Source: an uncultured Prochlorococcus sp. (GTDB lineage: Bacteria; Cyanobacteriota; Cyanobacteriia; PCC-6307; Cyanobiaceae). From it: a stretch of DNA of 64,000 nucleotides. Positions 17,585 to 26,192 of this stretch are shown here, in pieces. Both the position numbers and the translations under genes were made by a program. The stretch covers positions 32,981-96,980 of the forward strand of contig CABZFV010000004.1 of the NCBI GenBank assembly GCA_902525075.1. The letters are read 5' to 3'. Position 1 is the stretch's first letter, and each line of letters begins with the position of its first letter. The notes below the pieces were generated by a model. That model worked only from the letters and a program-made list of their open reading frames with translations. It searched no databases and was not told the DNA's origin.

Positions 17585-19012
17585 ATGTTTAGAAGAGTAA
17601 TAAATCCTTCCTTATTATTGCCGCTTACTCTAAGTATGAATACCTTTAATGTTCTATCGAGCGAAATAAAAAATTACATTGATAATGTTTTAGAAGAAAA
17701 ATCAAATATTACTTTTGTTGATTATCAAGAAATAGAAAAACTTGTATTAAATAATCAAGAATTAAAATCATTACAAAACCTAGTAGCCTCCGCAAACTTT
17801 AATCTTTCCAGTCAAATTGCCAAAAGATACCCATCCTTAGATTTTCAAGCCAATGGGTTACCAAAATATGTCGCAGGTAAAAAGTACAATAGCAATTCAC
17901 CTACTTTAAAAACATCACAATTTACTGCTAATCCCTCCCTGAATATTAAATGGGATGTAATTGCCCCGCTAAGAAGATCTGAAATTAAAATTGCCAAAAC
18001 AAATTACAAAATTGCAGAAAATAATTATGAGATTAAGAAAAAAGATTTAATTCAAGAAGCAAGAATCAGATATCACAAATACAAAAAATCATATCAAGAT
18101 ATTCAAAATAAAAAATTCACACTTGATTTATCAATTACAAGTTTAGAAAATGCTAAAGCGAAGCTAGATGCTGGAATTGGTACAAAATTTGAAGTTCTTG
18201 AAGCAGAAGCTCAATTATCTCGAGATCAACAATCACTTAATGAAAAGAAAATAGAACATGAAATTAATAAAATTTCTCTTAAAGAGATTCTTAATCTTAA
18301 GGGAGATTTCGAAACTAATAAAGAGCAAAATCTTATAGGGTTTTGGAATCATAAATTGAATAAGAATATTGATGAAGGTTTGGATAAAAATCTTTCCTTA
18401 AAAAACCTTATTCTTCAAAAATCAATCAAAAAGAGTCAAGCAGAGGGCTTTTTAGATCAAAATAAGCCAAATATCTATATCAGCAATTCATTATCTAGTA
18501 CATTTTCAAAGGGAGACTCTCTAGCAACAAATATCGACTCTGCAAAATCTGGATCTAATTATACAAATACCATAAGTCTAAATTTTGCATGGAATATTTT
18601 TGATGGCGGACAAAATAAGAACTCCTACAAATCAAAAATAGCAGATGCAGAATCCGAAAAATATGCTTATGAAAATCTAAAAAATGTTTTAACCACAAGT
18701 ATTAGTAAAGCCTATTTAAATCTTCAATTAAATAAAGAAAAAATAATCTCTTCTCTTAAAGATATTGAATCTAGCAAAGAGTCTGTAAGGCTTTCAAGAC
18801 TTAGATATGATGTCGGAATATCAACTCTAAAAGATGTTCTTGTTAGGCAAAATGAATTAAGTAATGCGAAATCAAAAAGTATTAATGCAATATATAATTA
18901 CAATCTGAATTTAGATGAATTAGAAAGATTAACTTTCCTTGATAAAAGTAAAAATTGTTTGGGTAGTAATAACACTAAAATTAAAGATAAAGAGTCTATC
19001 TGCAATTTATAA
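17585..19012 (+). CDS. TolC-family outer-membrane channel
   Basis: A 475-residue protein with a hydrophobic N-terminal segment (VINPSLLLPLTLSMNTFNVL) and two internally similar coiled-coil halves typical of TolC/OEP proteins. The first runs around residues 130-235 (LDAGIGTKFEVLEAEAQLSRDQ) and the second around 340-455 (LRYDVGISTLKDVLVRQNEL). The two G-I-x-T-x-x-(E/D)-V-L repeats mark the equivalent helices of each half. It forms a trimeric outer-membrane tunnel for an efflux or secretion pump; no partner inner-membrane pump is next to it. The C-terminal Cys-containing tail is unusual but short. Confidence 0.88.
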   Translation: MFRRVINPSLLLPLTLSMNTFNVLSSEIKNYIDNVLEEKSNITFVDYQEIEKLVLNNQELKSLQNLVASANFNLSSQIAKRYPSLDFQANGLPKYVAGKKYNSNSPTLKTSQFTANPSLNIKWDVIAPLRRSEIKIAKTNYKIAENNYEIKKKDLIQEARIRYHKYKKSYQDIQNKKFTLDLSITSLENAKAKLDAGIGTKFEVLEAEAQLSRDQQSLNEKKIEHEINKISLKEILNLKGDFETNKEQNLIGFWNHKLNKNIDEGLDKNLSLKNLILQKSIKKSQAEGFLDQNKPNIYISNSLSSTFSKGDSLATNIDSAKSGSNYTNTISLNFAWNIFDGGQNKNSYKSKIADAESEKYAYENLKNVLTTSISKAYLNLQLNKEKIISSLKDIESSKESVRLSRLRYDVGISTLKDVLVRQNELSNAKSKSINAIYNYNLNLDELERLTFLDKSKNCLGSNNTKIKDKESICNL

Positions 19013-19014
19013 AG

Positions 19015-19815
19015 ATGAATCCACCAAATTTAACTAATAACCAACTACGTGAATTAGATTCTTTATTTGAATTAGTTAGTCAACGTCAAACAAAAGATTT
19101 TGGAAATATTAGCGCCAGCAATAAAGCAGATGGATCATTATTAACAAGTTGCGATTTATGGAGTGACAAAACAATCGTAGATGGCTTAGCGTCAATAGTT
19201 CCAGGTGAAGGCGTCCTTAGTGAAGAAGGGCAAAAGTTAATTCCAAATTCAAAAGCTTACTGGGTGGTGGATCCACTCGATGGGACAACAAATTTTGCTG
19301 CCGGTATCCCTTACTGGTCGATATCTGTAGCAAGGTTCGTTGATGGTAAACCACAATCTTCTTTTTTAATAATTCCTACATTGAAAAAAAAGTTTGTATC
19401 CATTAAAGGTAAAGGGGTTTGGTTAAATAACAAGAAATTAGATCCTAGACAAAATAATCGTCAAAGTGAATGTATTTCTTTATGTAGTAGATCAATAAAA
19501 ATTTTACAAAAAAAACCAAACTCAGTATTTCCTGGCAAAATCAGACTCTTAGGTGTATCGAGTTTAAATCTTACGAGTGTAGCGATGGGACAAACCTTCG
19601 GAGCAATAGAATCAACCCCTAAGATATGGGATATTGCAGCAGCCTGGCTGCTCTTAGAAGAACTCAATTGTTCTTTAGAGTGGTTAGAAAAAGATCCTTT
19701 AAATTTAGTTTCAGGCGAAGACTTGAGCGATGTTAATTTTCCATTAATTGCTTGTAGATCTATAGAAAAATTTGAAATTTTGAAGCCTTGGGGCAACTTG
19801 TTATTAGAAAAATAG
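19015..19815 (+). CDS. inositol monophosphatase-family phosphatase
   Basis: A 266-residue Mg-dependent sugar/inositol phosphatase. The metal-site motifs are E70/E71 in LSEEGQ, DPLDGTTNF (D86, D89; residues 86-94) and WDIAAAWLLLEE near residue 205. Substrates in this family include inositol phosphate, fructose-1,6-bisphosphate, histidinol phosphate and 3'-phosphoadenosine nucleotides; motifs alone do not separate these. It begins two bases after the TolC stop, so the two are likely transcribed together, though a functional link is not obvious. Confidence 0.88.
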   Translation: MNPPNLTNNQLRELDSLFELVSQRQTKDFGNISASNKADGSLLTSCDLWSDKTIVDGLASIVPGEGVLSEEGQKLIPNSKAYWVVDPLDGTTNFAAGIPYWSISVARFVDGKPQSSFLIIPTLKKKFVSIKGKGVWLNNKKLDPRQNNRQSECISLCSRSIKILQKKPNSVFPGKIRLLGVSSLNLTSVAMGQTFGAIESTPKIWDIAAAWLLLEELNCSLEWLEKDPLNLVSGEDLSDVNFPLIACRSIEKFEILKPWGNLLLEK

Positions 19816-19906
19816 TTGCATCATAAATAAAAAATTGCTTGAAAAATTTCTTAATCAGATACAATAAAAATTAAGCAAATAAATAAAATATTTGAAGAAG
19901 ATTAAT

Positions 19907-20821
19907 ATGCAGAGAAGTTCAACATGGATACTGAAAAGTTTATGGGGAGCTTGTGAGCGATGGAGCAAATCTGATTGTATTGATTTAAGCGCTGCATTTG
20001 CATACTACACACTTCAATCATTTTTTCCCATCCTTCTAATTTCTCTTTCAATAGCTTCATGGTTCCTAGGAAAACAAGAAGGATTAGATGAACAAATAAT
20101 TGCCATTGCTGCTCAGCTTTTACCTCCTTCAGTAGTTGAGTTAGTAGAGACAACATTATTTAATTTGATAGATCAAGGTTTTGGAGCAGGTATTCTTGGG
20201 GCTATGTTTTTGCTTTTTACCGCAGGAAATGCATATCTATCTCTTCAAAGAGGTTCGGATAGGCTTTGGGAGGACGAAATTCCTTCTAAAAAAGTTAATG
20301 CGGCTTGGAGAGTGCAAGCTTCGAAGTTTCTCCGAAATAGAGTAGAAGCCTTTTTAATAGTATTCTTTATTGGTTTTTTAATGGTACTAGATCAAATTAG
20401 TGCAAATCTTAGGATGATCCCAAGTAACGTTTTAGAAAATCTTTCACAATCTAATAATCTTATTTCTGATTTATTATTAAAGTTGCCGCTATTACAAGTT
20501 GGTCAGTTTGCAATACCACTAATTGGCTTTTCTTTAATGGCTCTTTTATTACAAGCACTTTTACCCAGTAGAAAAGTTCCCTTAAAACCACTATTACCTG
20601 GATCTTTTCTTATTGGAATTGGCCTAACAACTTTGAACCTAGCAGTAAGTAAAAGTATTCTCTCACTTGGAGTAAGATTTCAAGCATACGGTTTTATAGG
20701 AGGTTTTCTTGTACTTACTGTTTGGGTATGGCTATTAGGAGTGATTTTATATTTTGGACAGTGTTGGAGCGTAGTAATTGCTAGTATGACATTAGTAAAT
20801 AAAAAAAGAAATTATAGATAA
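19907..20821 (+). CDS. YihY/BrkB-family inner-membrane protein
   Basis: A 304-residue protein with about six membrane spans. It shows the family's opening CIDLSAAFAYYTLQSFFPIL, the GILGAMFLLFTAGNAYLSLQ segment, and the closing AYGFIGGFLVLTVWVWLLGV helix. The family was once linked to RNase BN by mistake and is now regarded as a transporter-like membrane family of unknown substrate. I prefer ATG 19907 to an in-frame TTG at 19892, which would add only five residues; GAAGAAG lies about nine bases upstream of the ATG. Confidence 0.85.
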   Translation: MQRSSTWILKSLWGACERWSKSDCIDLSAAFAYYTLQSFFPILLISLSIASWFLGKQEGLDEQIIAIAAQLLPPSVVELVETTLFNLIDQGFGAGILGAMFLLFTAGNAYLSLQRGSDRLWEDEIPSKKVNAAWRVQASKFLRNRVEAFLIVFFIGFLMVLDQISANLRMIPSNVLENLSQSNNLISDLLLKLPLLQVGQFAIPLIGFSLMALLLQALLPSRKVPLKPLLPGSFLIGIGLTTLNLAVSKSILSLGVRFQAYGFIGGFLVLTVWVWLLGVILYFGQCWSVVIASMTLVNKKRNYR

Positions 20822-20832
20822 GGCTAAGTAAG

Positions 20833-21174
20833 GTGAATTATTTTCTAAAAGCTAATAAAAATCTTCTTATCTACTCAATAATCATACTTATCGTAATACC
20901 AATTTTTGGATTTAATTTTTTCATTAGCTTTGTTGGAAATATCCTACTTCTTTTATTTTTAATTCCTCTTTTATTATTAGTTTTAGTATTTATGGGTTTT
21001 AACTCTTACAAATCTAGAATTAATACATGCAGTAATTGTGGGACAATATCATTAGATTTAAGTGAAACATGCATGAATTGCGGTGCAAATTTAGAGAATA
21101 TAAGTAAGAAAAATCAATTAAATAAAAAGCCTAGTGAAAGTACCATTGAAGTGGAAGCAGAAGAAATTAAGTAA
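20833..21174 (+). CDS. membrane protein with a zinc-ribbon tail
   Basis: A 113-residue protein with two adjacent hydrophobic spans (LLIYSIIILIVIPIFGFNFF, then VGNILLLLFLIPLLLLVLVF). These are followed by a four-cysteine zinc ribbon (CSNCGTIS with a second CMNCGAN pair) and an acidic tail ending EVEAEEIK. I do not recognise a named family. The start is GTG at 20833, eleven bases after the BrkB-like stop, so it is probably co-transcribed with it. It converges on the Hli gene with a four-base gap. Confidence 0.7.
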   Translation: MNYFLKANKNLLIYSIIILIVIPIFGFNFFISFVGNILLLLFLIPLLLLVLVFMGFNSYKSRINTCSNCGTISLDLSETCMNCGANLENISKKNQLNKKPSESTIEVEAEEIK

Positions 21175-21178
21175 AATA

Positions 21179-21325
21179 CTAACCTATTCCAATTTGTCGA
21201 AGGATGCTTTGTCCAGTAATTAACTCAGTACCAAGTCCAATCAAAATACCCATCATTGCCATACGGCCATTCCAAGTTTCTGCGAAATTTACGAACCCAA
21301 ATCTTGGTTGATCGTCATTATTCAT
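21179..21325 (-). CDS. hli: high-light-inducible protein (Hlip/SCP), 48 aa
   Basis: A short minus-strand ORF (MNNDDQPRFGFVNFAETWNG start) with the chlorophyll-binding helix motif FAETWNGRMAMMGILIGLG, in which E16, N19, G20 and R21 match the ExxNGRxAM signature of the LHC superfamily. A single membrane span is followed by ELITGQSILRQIGIG. Hlips bind chlorophyll and carotenoid and protect photosystem assembly under light stress; high-light Prochlorococcus carry many copies. Confidence 0.92.
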   Translation of the reverse strand: MNNDDQPRFGFVNFAETWNGRMAMMGILIGLGTELITGQSILRQIGIG

Positions 21326-21394
21326 AATTAACTAGAATATCTATAAGATTATTTTAACGTTTTAAGGAAGAATTTATGATAAATAATTAATTAT

Positions 21395-21778
21395 TTATTT
21401 AACATGTCTTACACCATCAACAGGTCGATACTCATCTCCAGTTAACTCTTCAAATACAATGGCTGGAAGTCCTGTATCAAACATTGTTTGCAATGCTTCT
21501 TTTAACATAGGATTCCAACCTCCAGTACTAACTTTTCCATGTCTTACAGTCCAGTCCCAAGTCCCTTGAAGATCTCTGGGTAGTCTACCTTCTCTATCTC
21601 TTCGAGCGACTAAGTCTAAAGATTCAACTATACCAACAATTACTGGATTTTTACCGTAAGAAGGAGTAAGACTTAGTTCAAGTCTCACTGGATCTTCTTT
21701 AACCATTTTTAAACGAAATCTAGGTGGTAACTTAAGTGATCTAATTACCGATGAGACAATTTTTGTTCTTAATTCCAA
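21395..21778 (-). CDS. conserved protein of unknown function, 127 aa
   Basis: A soluble, basic protein that begins LRTKIVSSVIRSLKLPPRFR and contains DLVARRDREGRLPRDLQGTW followed by DWTVRHGKVSTGGWNPML. Its high Arg/Trp content and ordered look are typical of conserved cyanobacterial core proteins, but I do not recognise a family. It lies 24 bases downstream of the DUF2973 gene, on the same strand, and 69 bases upstream of the Hli start, so all three may be one transcript. Confidence 0.65.
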   Translation of the reverse strand: MELRTKIVSSVIRSLKLPPRFRLKMVKEDPVRLELSLTPSYGKNPVIVGIVESLDLVARRDREGRLPRDLQGTWDWTVRHGKVSTGGWNPMLKEALQTMFDTGLPAIVFEELTGDEYRPVDGVRHVK

Positions 21779-21802
21779 TTTTTTTCCTTAGATATAATTT
21801 GA

Positions 21803-22069
21803 TTAATCAGTTGTTGAACCTTTTTCTTCTAATGTAGAGTCATTATCATTAGAAAATCTTACTGTTAGTAGTTCCTCTTCTGTTATATTTCCTGATTTAT
21901 CTAAAAGTTCTGGATGTATTGTGTACTTTTTTTGTCTAAAACTGGAAGCACTTAATCGCTGGTTTTTATTATCGGATATACCCCAGCCATTAGACATAAC
22001 TTTAAAAGCTTTCCAAACTAAATATGTTAAGGCTACAGAATATATTATTGGAAAAAGAATAGTCATCAA
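21803..22069 (-). CDS. DUF2973-like small membrane protein
   Basis: An 88-residue protein with an N-terminal anchor (TILFPIIYSVALTYLVWKAF) and a short soluble region containing YTIHPELLDKSGNITEEELL and then VRFSNDND. That IHPELLD...EELL-VRF pattern is how I recognise DUF2973, a cyanobacterial family of unknown function. The acidic tail is variable. It is divergent from htrA, with 169 bases of AT-rich DNA between the two starts. Confidence 0.7.
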   Translation of the reverse strand: MMTILFPIIYSVALTYLVWKAFKVMSNGWGISDNKNQRLSASSFRQKKYTIHPELLDKSGNITEEELLTVRFSNDNDSTLEEKGSTTD

Positions 22070-22238
22070 ACTTATAAATTAGTTAGTTATATTTTTAATA
22101 TCATAGCTCGAAAAAAAGAAATTTAGCTACTTTAAGTTATTAAATTATTTTTTTAGATTCAATAAATTTAATAAGTAGTTATATTTAAATTACACTGTTG
22201 AGGTGTATTAAATCTCTCGAAGAACAAAAAAATCAAAA

Positions 22239-23360
22239 TTGAAAAGAGACATTCAAAAGTTATTACTAATCGCAACATTAATTACAGTAGGCGTTAGATA
22301 CCCTGAAAAAGTCATATCCCAACAAATAAATAGACCAAAAATTAATGAAGTTAATTTATATTCAAACAAATCTTTTGTAACTAAAGCTGTAGAAAGAACC
22401 GGTGCAGCTGTGGTGACAATTGATACTCAAAGATATGTTAAAAAAAGAAATTTTCCAAGAAATTCTCAACTATTTCTAGACCCATATTTTGAAAGATTTT
22501 TTGGATTAGATTTCCCTAACGAAAACCGACCAAGGATAGAGCAAAACCAAGGCAGTGGATTTATATTTGCAGATGGACTTATAATGACAAATGCTCATGT
22601 AGTGAATGGATCAGATAAGGTAATTGTTGGTTTAACCAATGGCAAAAAATTTAACGCTAAAATGATAGGTCAAGACTCTTTTACTGATTTAGCTGTGCTA
22701 AAGATTGAAGGGAGGGGGCCTTGGCCAAAAGCAAAATTGGGCGATTCTTCAAGGATTAAAGTTGGTGATTGGGCTATAGCAGTTGGTAATCCATTCGGAC
22801 TGGAAAACACAGTTACGCTTGGTATTATTAGTAATCTAAATAGAAACGTAACTCAATTAGGAATATATGATAAAAAACTTGAACTGATACAAACAGACGC
22901 TGCTATAAATCCTGGCAATTCTGGAGGTCCACTGTTGAATAGCGATGGAGAAGTAATTGGTATAAATACGTTGATAAGATCAGGTCCAGGAGCGGGTTTG
23001 AGTTTCGCAATCCCAATTAATAAAGCTAAGGAAATTGCCTATCAACTTTTAAACAATGGGAAAGTAATACATCCCATGATTGGAATTAGTCTAATAGAAG
23101 AAGGTATTTCTGAGAGAAAAAATAATGTCGTAAAAGTTGGATATGTAGTACCGAACAGTCCAGCTGAAAAGAGTGGAATCAAGATAGATGATATTTTAAT
23201 TAAAGTAGGAGATAAAGATATTGAAACCGCATCAGACGTAATAGAACAAATTAGTAAAAATGGTATCAAAAAACAAGTAACTATATTATTGAAGCGTAAA
23301 AATAAATTTATTAAATTAAAAGTAATACCAACTGATATTACTAATCTAAAAAATAACTAA
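22239..23360 (+). CDS. HtrA/Deg-family serine protease
   Basis: A 373-residue exported trypsin-like protease for periplasmic or lumenal protein quality control. A short signal/anchor (QKLLLIATLITVGV) is followed by the protease domain with catalytic H120 (TNAHVVNG), D150 (DLAVLKI) and S228 (NPGNSGGPL). One PDZ domain follows (about 275-365: VVPNSPAEKSGIKIDDILIK). The single PDZ places it with cyanobacterial HhoA/HhoB/HtrA, but I cannot say which. The start is TTG at 22239; no in-frame ATG precedes the signal. Confidence 0.92.
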   Translation: MKRDIQKLLLIATLITVGVRYPEKVISQQINRPKINEVNLYSNKSFVTKAVERTGAAVVTIDTQRYVKKRNFPRNSQLFLDPYFERFFGLDFPNENRPRIEQNQGSGFIFADGLIMTNAHVVNGSDKVIVGLTNGKKFNAKMIGQDSFTDLAVLKIEGRGPWPKAKLGDSSRIKVGDWAIAVGNPFGLENTVTLGIISNLNRNVTQLGIYDKKLELIQTDAAINPGNSGGPLLNSDGEVIGINTLIRSGPGAGLSFAIPINKAKEIAYQLLNNGKVIHPMIGISLIEEGISERKNNVVKVGYVVPNSPAEKSGIKIDDILIKVGDKDIETASDVIEQISKNGIKKQVTILLKRKNKFIKLKVIPTDITNLKNN

Positions 23361-23365
23361 AAAAT

Positions 23366-23509
23366 TTAATTATCATCCCGTTTAAGTATTTCTACACATC
23401 TAGAAATACAGCTACCATCCCTCGTATCGCAGGAAGTAATGCATTCAAAATAACTTTCTACAGGATCAGAAATTTGAAAATGTTTTTCTTGGAAATCGTA
23501 ATTTTTCAT
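23366..23509 (-). CDS. small twin-CX3C protein, 47 aa
   Basis: A short ORF starting MKNYDFQEKHFQ, with four cysteines in a regular twin motif: C23-x3-C27, six residues, C34-x3-C38 (CITSCDTRDGSCISRC), and a charged tail. The spacing suggests two disulfides bridging a helical hairpin, or metal binding. No signal peptide is visible. It lies five bases from the htrA stop on the opposite strand. I do not recognise a named family; coding status is supported by the regular Cys pattern and clean stop. Confidence 0.6.
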   Translation of the reverse strand: MKNYDFQEKHFQISDPVESYFECITSCDTRDGSCISRCVEILKRDDN

Positions 23510-23619
23510 TTAAATTATTAAAACCTATTTTTGTATTTCAAGATTAATCAAGGATGCTCAACTATGTAAAGATAAATGAGTGATCTTACTTAGCCAATTG
23601 TAAATTTTATTAAAAGTAA

Positions 23620-25245
23620 TCAAATTTTTTTGTTTTGAGTTTTTTCTAAAAAATATTCGTAATTACCATCATATGAAAATAACCTTGAATCTTTAATTTC
23701 AATAACTCTATTTGCAACCTTTGAAATAAAATATCGATCATGAGAAATGATTAATAATGAACCTTTATAATTTTTAATTGCTAATTCTAAGTTTTCCTTA
23801 GATTGCAGATCCAAATGATTAGTTGGTTCGTCCAAAAGAAGGAAATTACTAGGATTAATAATCATGAGCGCTAATGCTAATCTTGCCTTTTCTCCCCCAC
23901 TGAGTTGTTTAATATATTTAAAAACAGTTTCATTTTGAAAGCCAAAACCCCCTAGAAATGTTCTAACTTTTTTTTGGGACCAATCTGGAGACTTATTACA
24001 TATTAAATCAATAACCCTTTCGTCAAGTGAAAGTGCTTCAGCCTGATTCTGTTGATAATAGCTAGTTATTATATTATGTTTACCAAAATTAATTTCTCCA
24101 ATTTCAGGAGATATTTTGTTCATAATAATTTTTAGCAATGTAGATTTGCCGCAGCCATTAGGTCCTAATATTGCTATTTTCTCCCCAGAACAAATCTTTA
24201 AATTAATATCTAAAAAAAGAATTTTATCCTCAAAACTATGAGACAAATTTTTGATATTTAGAACTAATTTTCCTGAGCGAGGGCACTCTGGAAAATTAAA
24301 AACAGGACTTTTTGATTGTGCTATGGGAGCCTCAATTTTAGAAATCTTTTTTAATTGTTTTTCTCTACTCTTTGCTTGAGAACTTCTAGTTGCACTAGCT
24401 CTAAATCTATCTATATATCTCTTCTGTAACTCAATTTCTTTTTGTTGTAATTGATATGCCTTATTTTGTGATTCTTCATTCAAAGATTTCTGTTCCACAA
24501 AAAAAGAATAGTTGCCATTGTATGTTTCAGAAGTTCCTCTATCTACAAAAATTATTTTTTTACATAATTTATCTAAAAAATATCTATCATGGCTAATTAT
24601 CATAACAGCAATTTTGAGCGATGATAGATATTCTTCCAACCAAAAAATAGTTTCTAAATCTAAATGATTGGTTGGTTCATCCAGTAAAAGTAAATCAGGT
24701 TTTTTTAAGATTATTTTTCCAAGTGCAACTTTCATCTGCCAACCACCTGAGAAATGGCCAACTAATTTATCAGCATCTTCTGTAGAAAAGCCCAATTTTG
24801 GTAATATTTTTTCTACATCAGATTGCATTTTATAACCACCTAAAGCTTCAAATTTTGCTTGATATTTTGCGAGTTGATTCACAAAAATTTCAAGTTGATC
24901 GGAATTTTGTTTTATATCCAACGATTTCATTTTATTCTCAATTTCTAAAAGTTTAACAGCAACAATTTGTATATCTTTAAAAGAACTTTCTAATTCCTGT
25001 CTCACTGAAAAATTCAAATTACAATCAAACTCTTGCTTTAAATGGGCAATTTTAGGATTTCCCTCTTTGATGATCGTTCCACTTGTTTGCTCTTCCTCTC
25101 CAATTAAAATCTTAAATTGGGTTGATTTACCTGCACCATTAGAACCAACTAAGCCAACTTTTTCTCCTTTCTTAATCTCCCAACTAATATTTTTTAAAAC
25201 CACATCTGTAGAATAAATTTTGCTTACACCTTCAAATCTAATCAC
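23620..25245 (-). CDS. ABC-F family ATPase
   Basis: A 541-residue soluble protein with two ABC ATPase domains and no membrane segment, as in ABC-F translation factors (EttA/Uup/YheS group). It has Walker A GSNGAGKS and GPNGCGKS, signatures SGGWQMKVALG and LSGGEKARLALA, and two LLLDEPTNHLD Walker B motifs, with the charged inter-domain linker (about 240-300) that reaches the tRNA in studied members. There is no long C-terminal coiled coil, so it is not a full Uup. Exact subfamily unresolved. Confidence 0.9.
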   Translation of the reverse strand: MIRFEGVSKIYSTDVVLKNISWEIKKGEKVGLVGSNGAGKSTQFKILIGEEEQTSGTIIKEGNPKIAHLKQEFDCNLNFSVRQELESSFKDIQIVAVKLLEIENKMKSLDIKQNSDQLEIFVNQLAKYQAKFEALGGYKMQSDVEKILPKLGFSTEDADKLVGHFSGGWQMKVALGKIILKKPDLLLLDEPTNHLDLETIFWLEEYLSSLKIAVMIISHDRYFLDKLCKKIIFVDRGTSETYNGNYSFFVEQKSLNEESQNKAYQLQQKEIELQKRYIDRFRASATRSSQAKSREKQLKKISKIEAPIAQSKSPVFNFPECPRSGKLVLNIKNLSHSFEDKILFLDINLKICSGEKIAILGPNGCGKSTLLKIIMNKISPEIGEINFGKHNIITSYYQQNQAEALSLDERVIDLICNKSPDWSQKKVRTFLGGFGFQNETVFKYIKQLSGGEKARLALALMIINPSNFLLLDEPTNHLDLQSKENLELAIKNYKGSLLIISHDRYFISKVANRVIEIKDSRLFSYDGNYEYFLEKTQNKKI

Positions 25246-25317
25246 TGTTTTAAAAATAGAATTTACAAAATCTGTGGCTTATTTACTAAAAAATATTTTG
25301 TGGAATAAAATTAAATC

Positions 25318-25494
25318 ATGAAAAGAATAGAACAAATTGTAGTGATTTTCATAGCTGCAGCTCTTGCAATCCCAAGTTATTGGTTTTTTTGGACTTTGGC
25401 TGGTGGAGGTGGCTACAACAAAAGAATAAAACCTATTACTAATCCAAATAATCATTATTCCAAACCTTTTCCTAAAGACCTCCCCGAGCCTTGA
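25318..25494 (+). CDS. 58-residue single-span membrane protein
   Basis: This small ORF starts ATG 25318 (MKRIEQIVVIFIAAALAIPS) with one strong hydrophobic helix running into YWFFWTLAGGGG. A polar, Pro/Asn-rich tail ends at FPKDLPEP. The GGGGYNKRIKP junction is distinctive but I cannot name a family. It is divergent from the ABC-F gene by 72 bases, and its last 23 bases overlap the 3' end of the Nif11-like gene on the other strand. Confidence 0.6.
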   Translation: MKRIEQIVVIFIAAALAIPSYWFFWTLAGGGGYNKRIKPITNPNNHYSKPFPKDLPEP

Positions 25495-25702
25495 TTAACC
25501 ACATTTTAGTTGCCTCATCATCAATAGTACTCAAATATTCAATAACCTCTTCTTTAGTCACAGAAATATTTAACTCGTTGCCAATATCGCATATTTTATC
25601 TAAGGCTTTTTTGGGATTAGTTAAGGCTGTCATAAACAGACTTTGTTTCTTTTTGGAATCGTTGGCTATTAACTTGTAGAGCTTTTCAGCATTACTGGAC
25701 AT
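25472..25702 (-). CDS. Nif11-like small protein
   Basis: A 76-residue protein whose residues 5-60 fit the Nif11 domain pattern: LYKLIANDSKKKQSLFMTAL, then NPKKALDKICDIGNELNISVTKEEVIEYL. Nif11-type leaders precede peptide natural products in some cyanobacteria, and the ending MWLIKARGGL has the double glycine after which leaders are cut, but only one residue follows, so there is no core peptide here. It may be a stand-alone Nif11 protein. No lanthionine synthetase or exporter for such peptides is in the window. Confidence 0.55.
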   Translation of the reverse strand: MSSNAEKLYKLIANDSKKKQSLFMTALTNPKKALDKICDIGNELNISVTKEEVIEYLSTIDDEATKMWLIKARGGL

Positions 25703-25736
25703 GGTTTTAAAATCTATTTATTAATAGATTATTACT

Positions 25737-26075
25737 TCAAGCTACATTTTGTTCATTAAATTTATTATTAGATAAATCATTATCCACATCTTTTATCTCT
25801 TTAGCAGAGGCATCTGCCATACTTCTTGCGTCTAAACATAAAACTTTTCTGAGTTTCGCAAAGTTAGCTGCGTGAGATTTTCTACCATCTTTTTGGGCAT
25901 AATACTCAGACTGCTGAAGAATATGGTGAAGATGCGTTAACAAATATGGACTAATTACAGCTGAAACCAAAACGTCACTATTTTCATTATCGTGAGAATC
26001 AGAATTGACTAAGCTTTTTTTCGGTTTATCAATTATCGAACTTTTAGGAGAATCAATTTTTCTTGAATTTTTCAT
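25737..26075 (-). CDS. conserved protein of unknown function, 112 aa
   Basis: A protein with a polar, Ser/Lys-rich N-terminal 35 residues and a helical middle (VSAVISPYLLTHLHHILQQSEYYAQKDGRKSHAANFAKLRKVLCLDARSMADASA shortened: the LTHLHHIL and AANFAKLRKVL helices stand out). The tail is acidic and disordered. I use ATG 26075 (MKNSRKIDSPKSS) rather than a TTG five codons upstream. It is transcribed away from the ribbon-helix-helix gene at 26193 and shares its palindrome-bearing upstream region, so it is a likely target of that regulator. Confidence 0.6.
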   Translation of the reverse strand: MKNSRKIDSPKSSIIDKPKKSLVNSDSHDNENSDVLVSAVISPYLLTHLHHILQQSEYYAQKDGRKSHAANFAKLRKVLCLDARSMADASAKEIKDVDNDLSNNKFNEQNVA

Positions 26076-26115
26076 GGGACAATAAAACAATTAATTGATA
26101 CGGACATAAATTTCC

Positions 26116-26169
26116 ATACTAATAATATACACAAAGATAGTATCCTTGACTAACTGTGTATACTAATAA
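26116..26169. promoter_or_regulatory. candidate operator between divergent genes
   Basis: The 117-base gap between the divergent starts (26075 and 26193) holds an 8-base inverted repeat, TATACACA at 26126-26133 and TGTGTATA at 26155-26162, plus a 10-base direct repeat ATACTAATAA at 26116-26125 and 26160-26169. The right copy includes TATACT, a good -10 hexamer for the plus-strand gene. Ribbon-helix-helix proteins bind short inverted or direct repeats, so autoregulation is a reasonable inference. Confidence 0.4.
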
Positions 26170-26192
26170 GTAACAGTTATCAACTTTGACTC

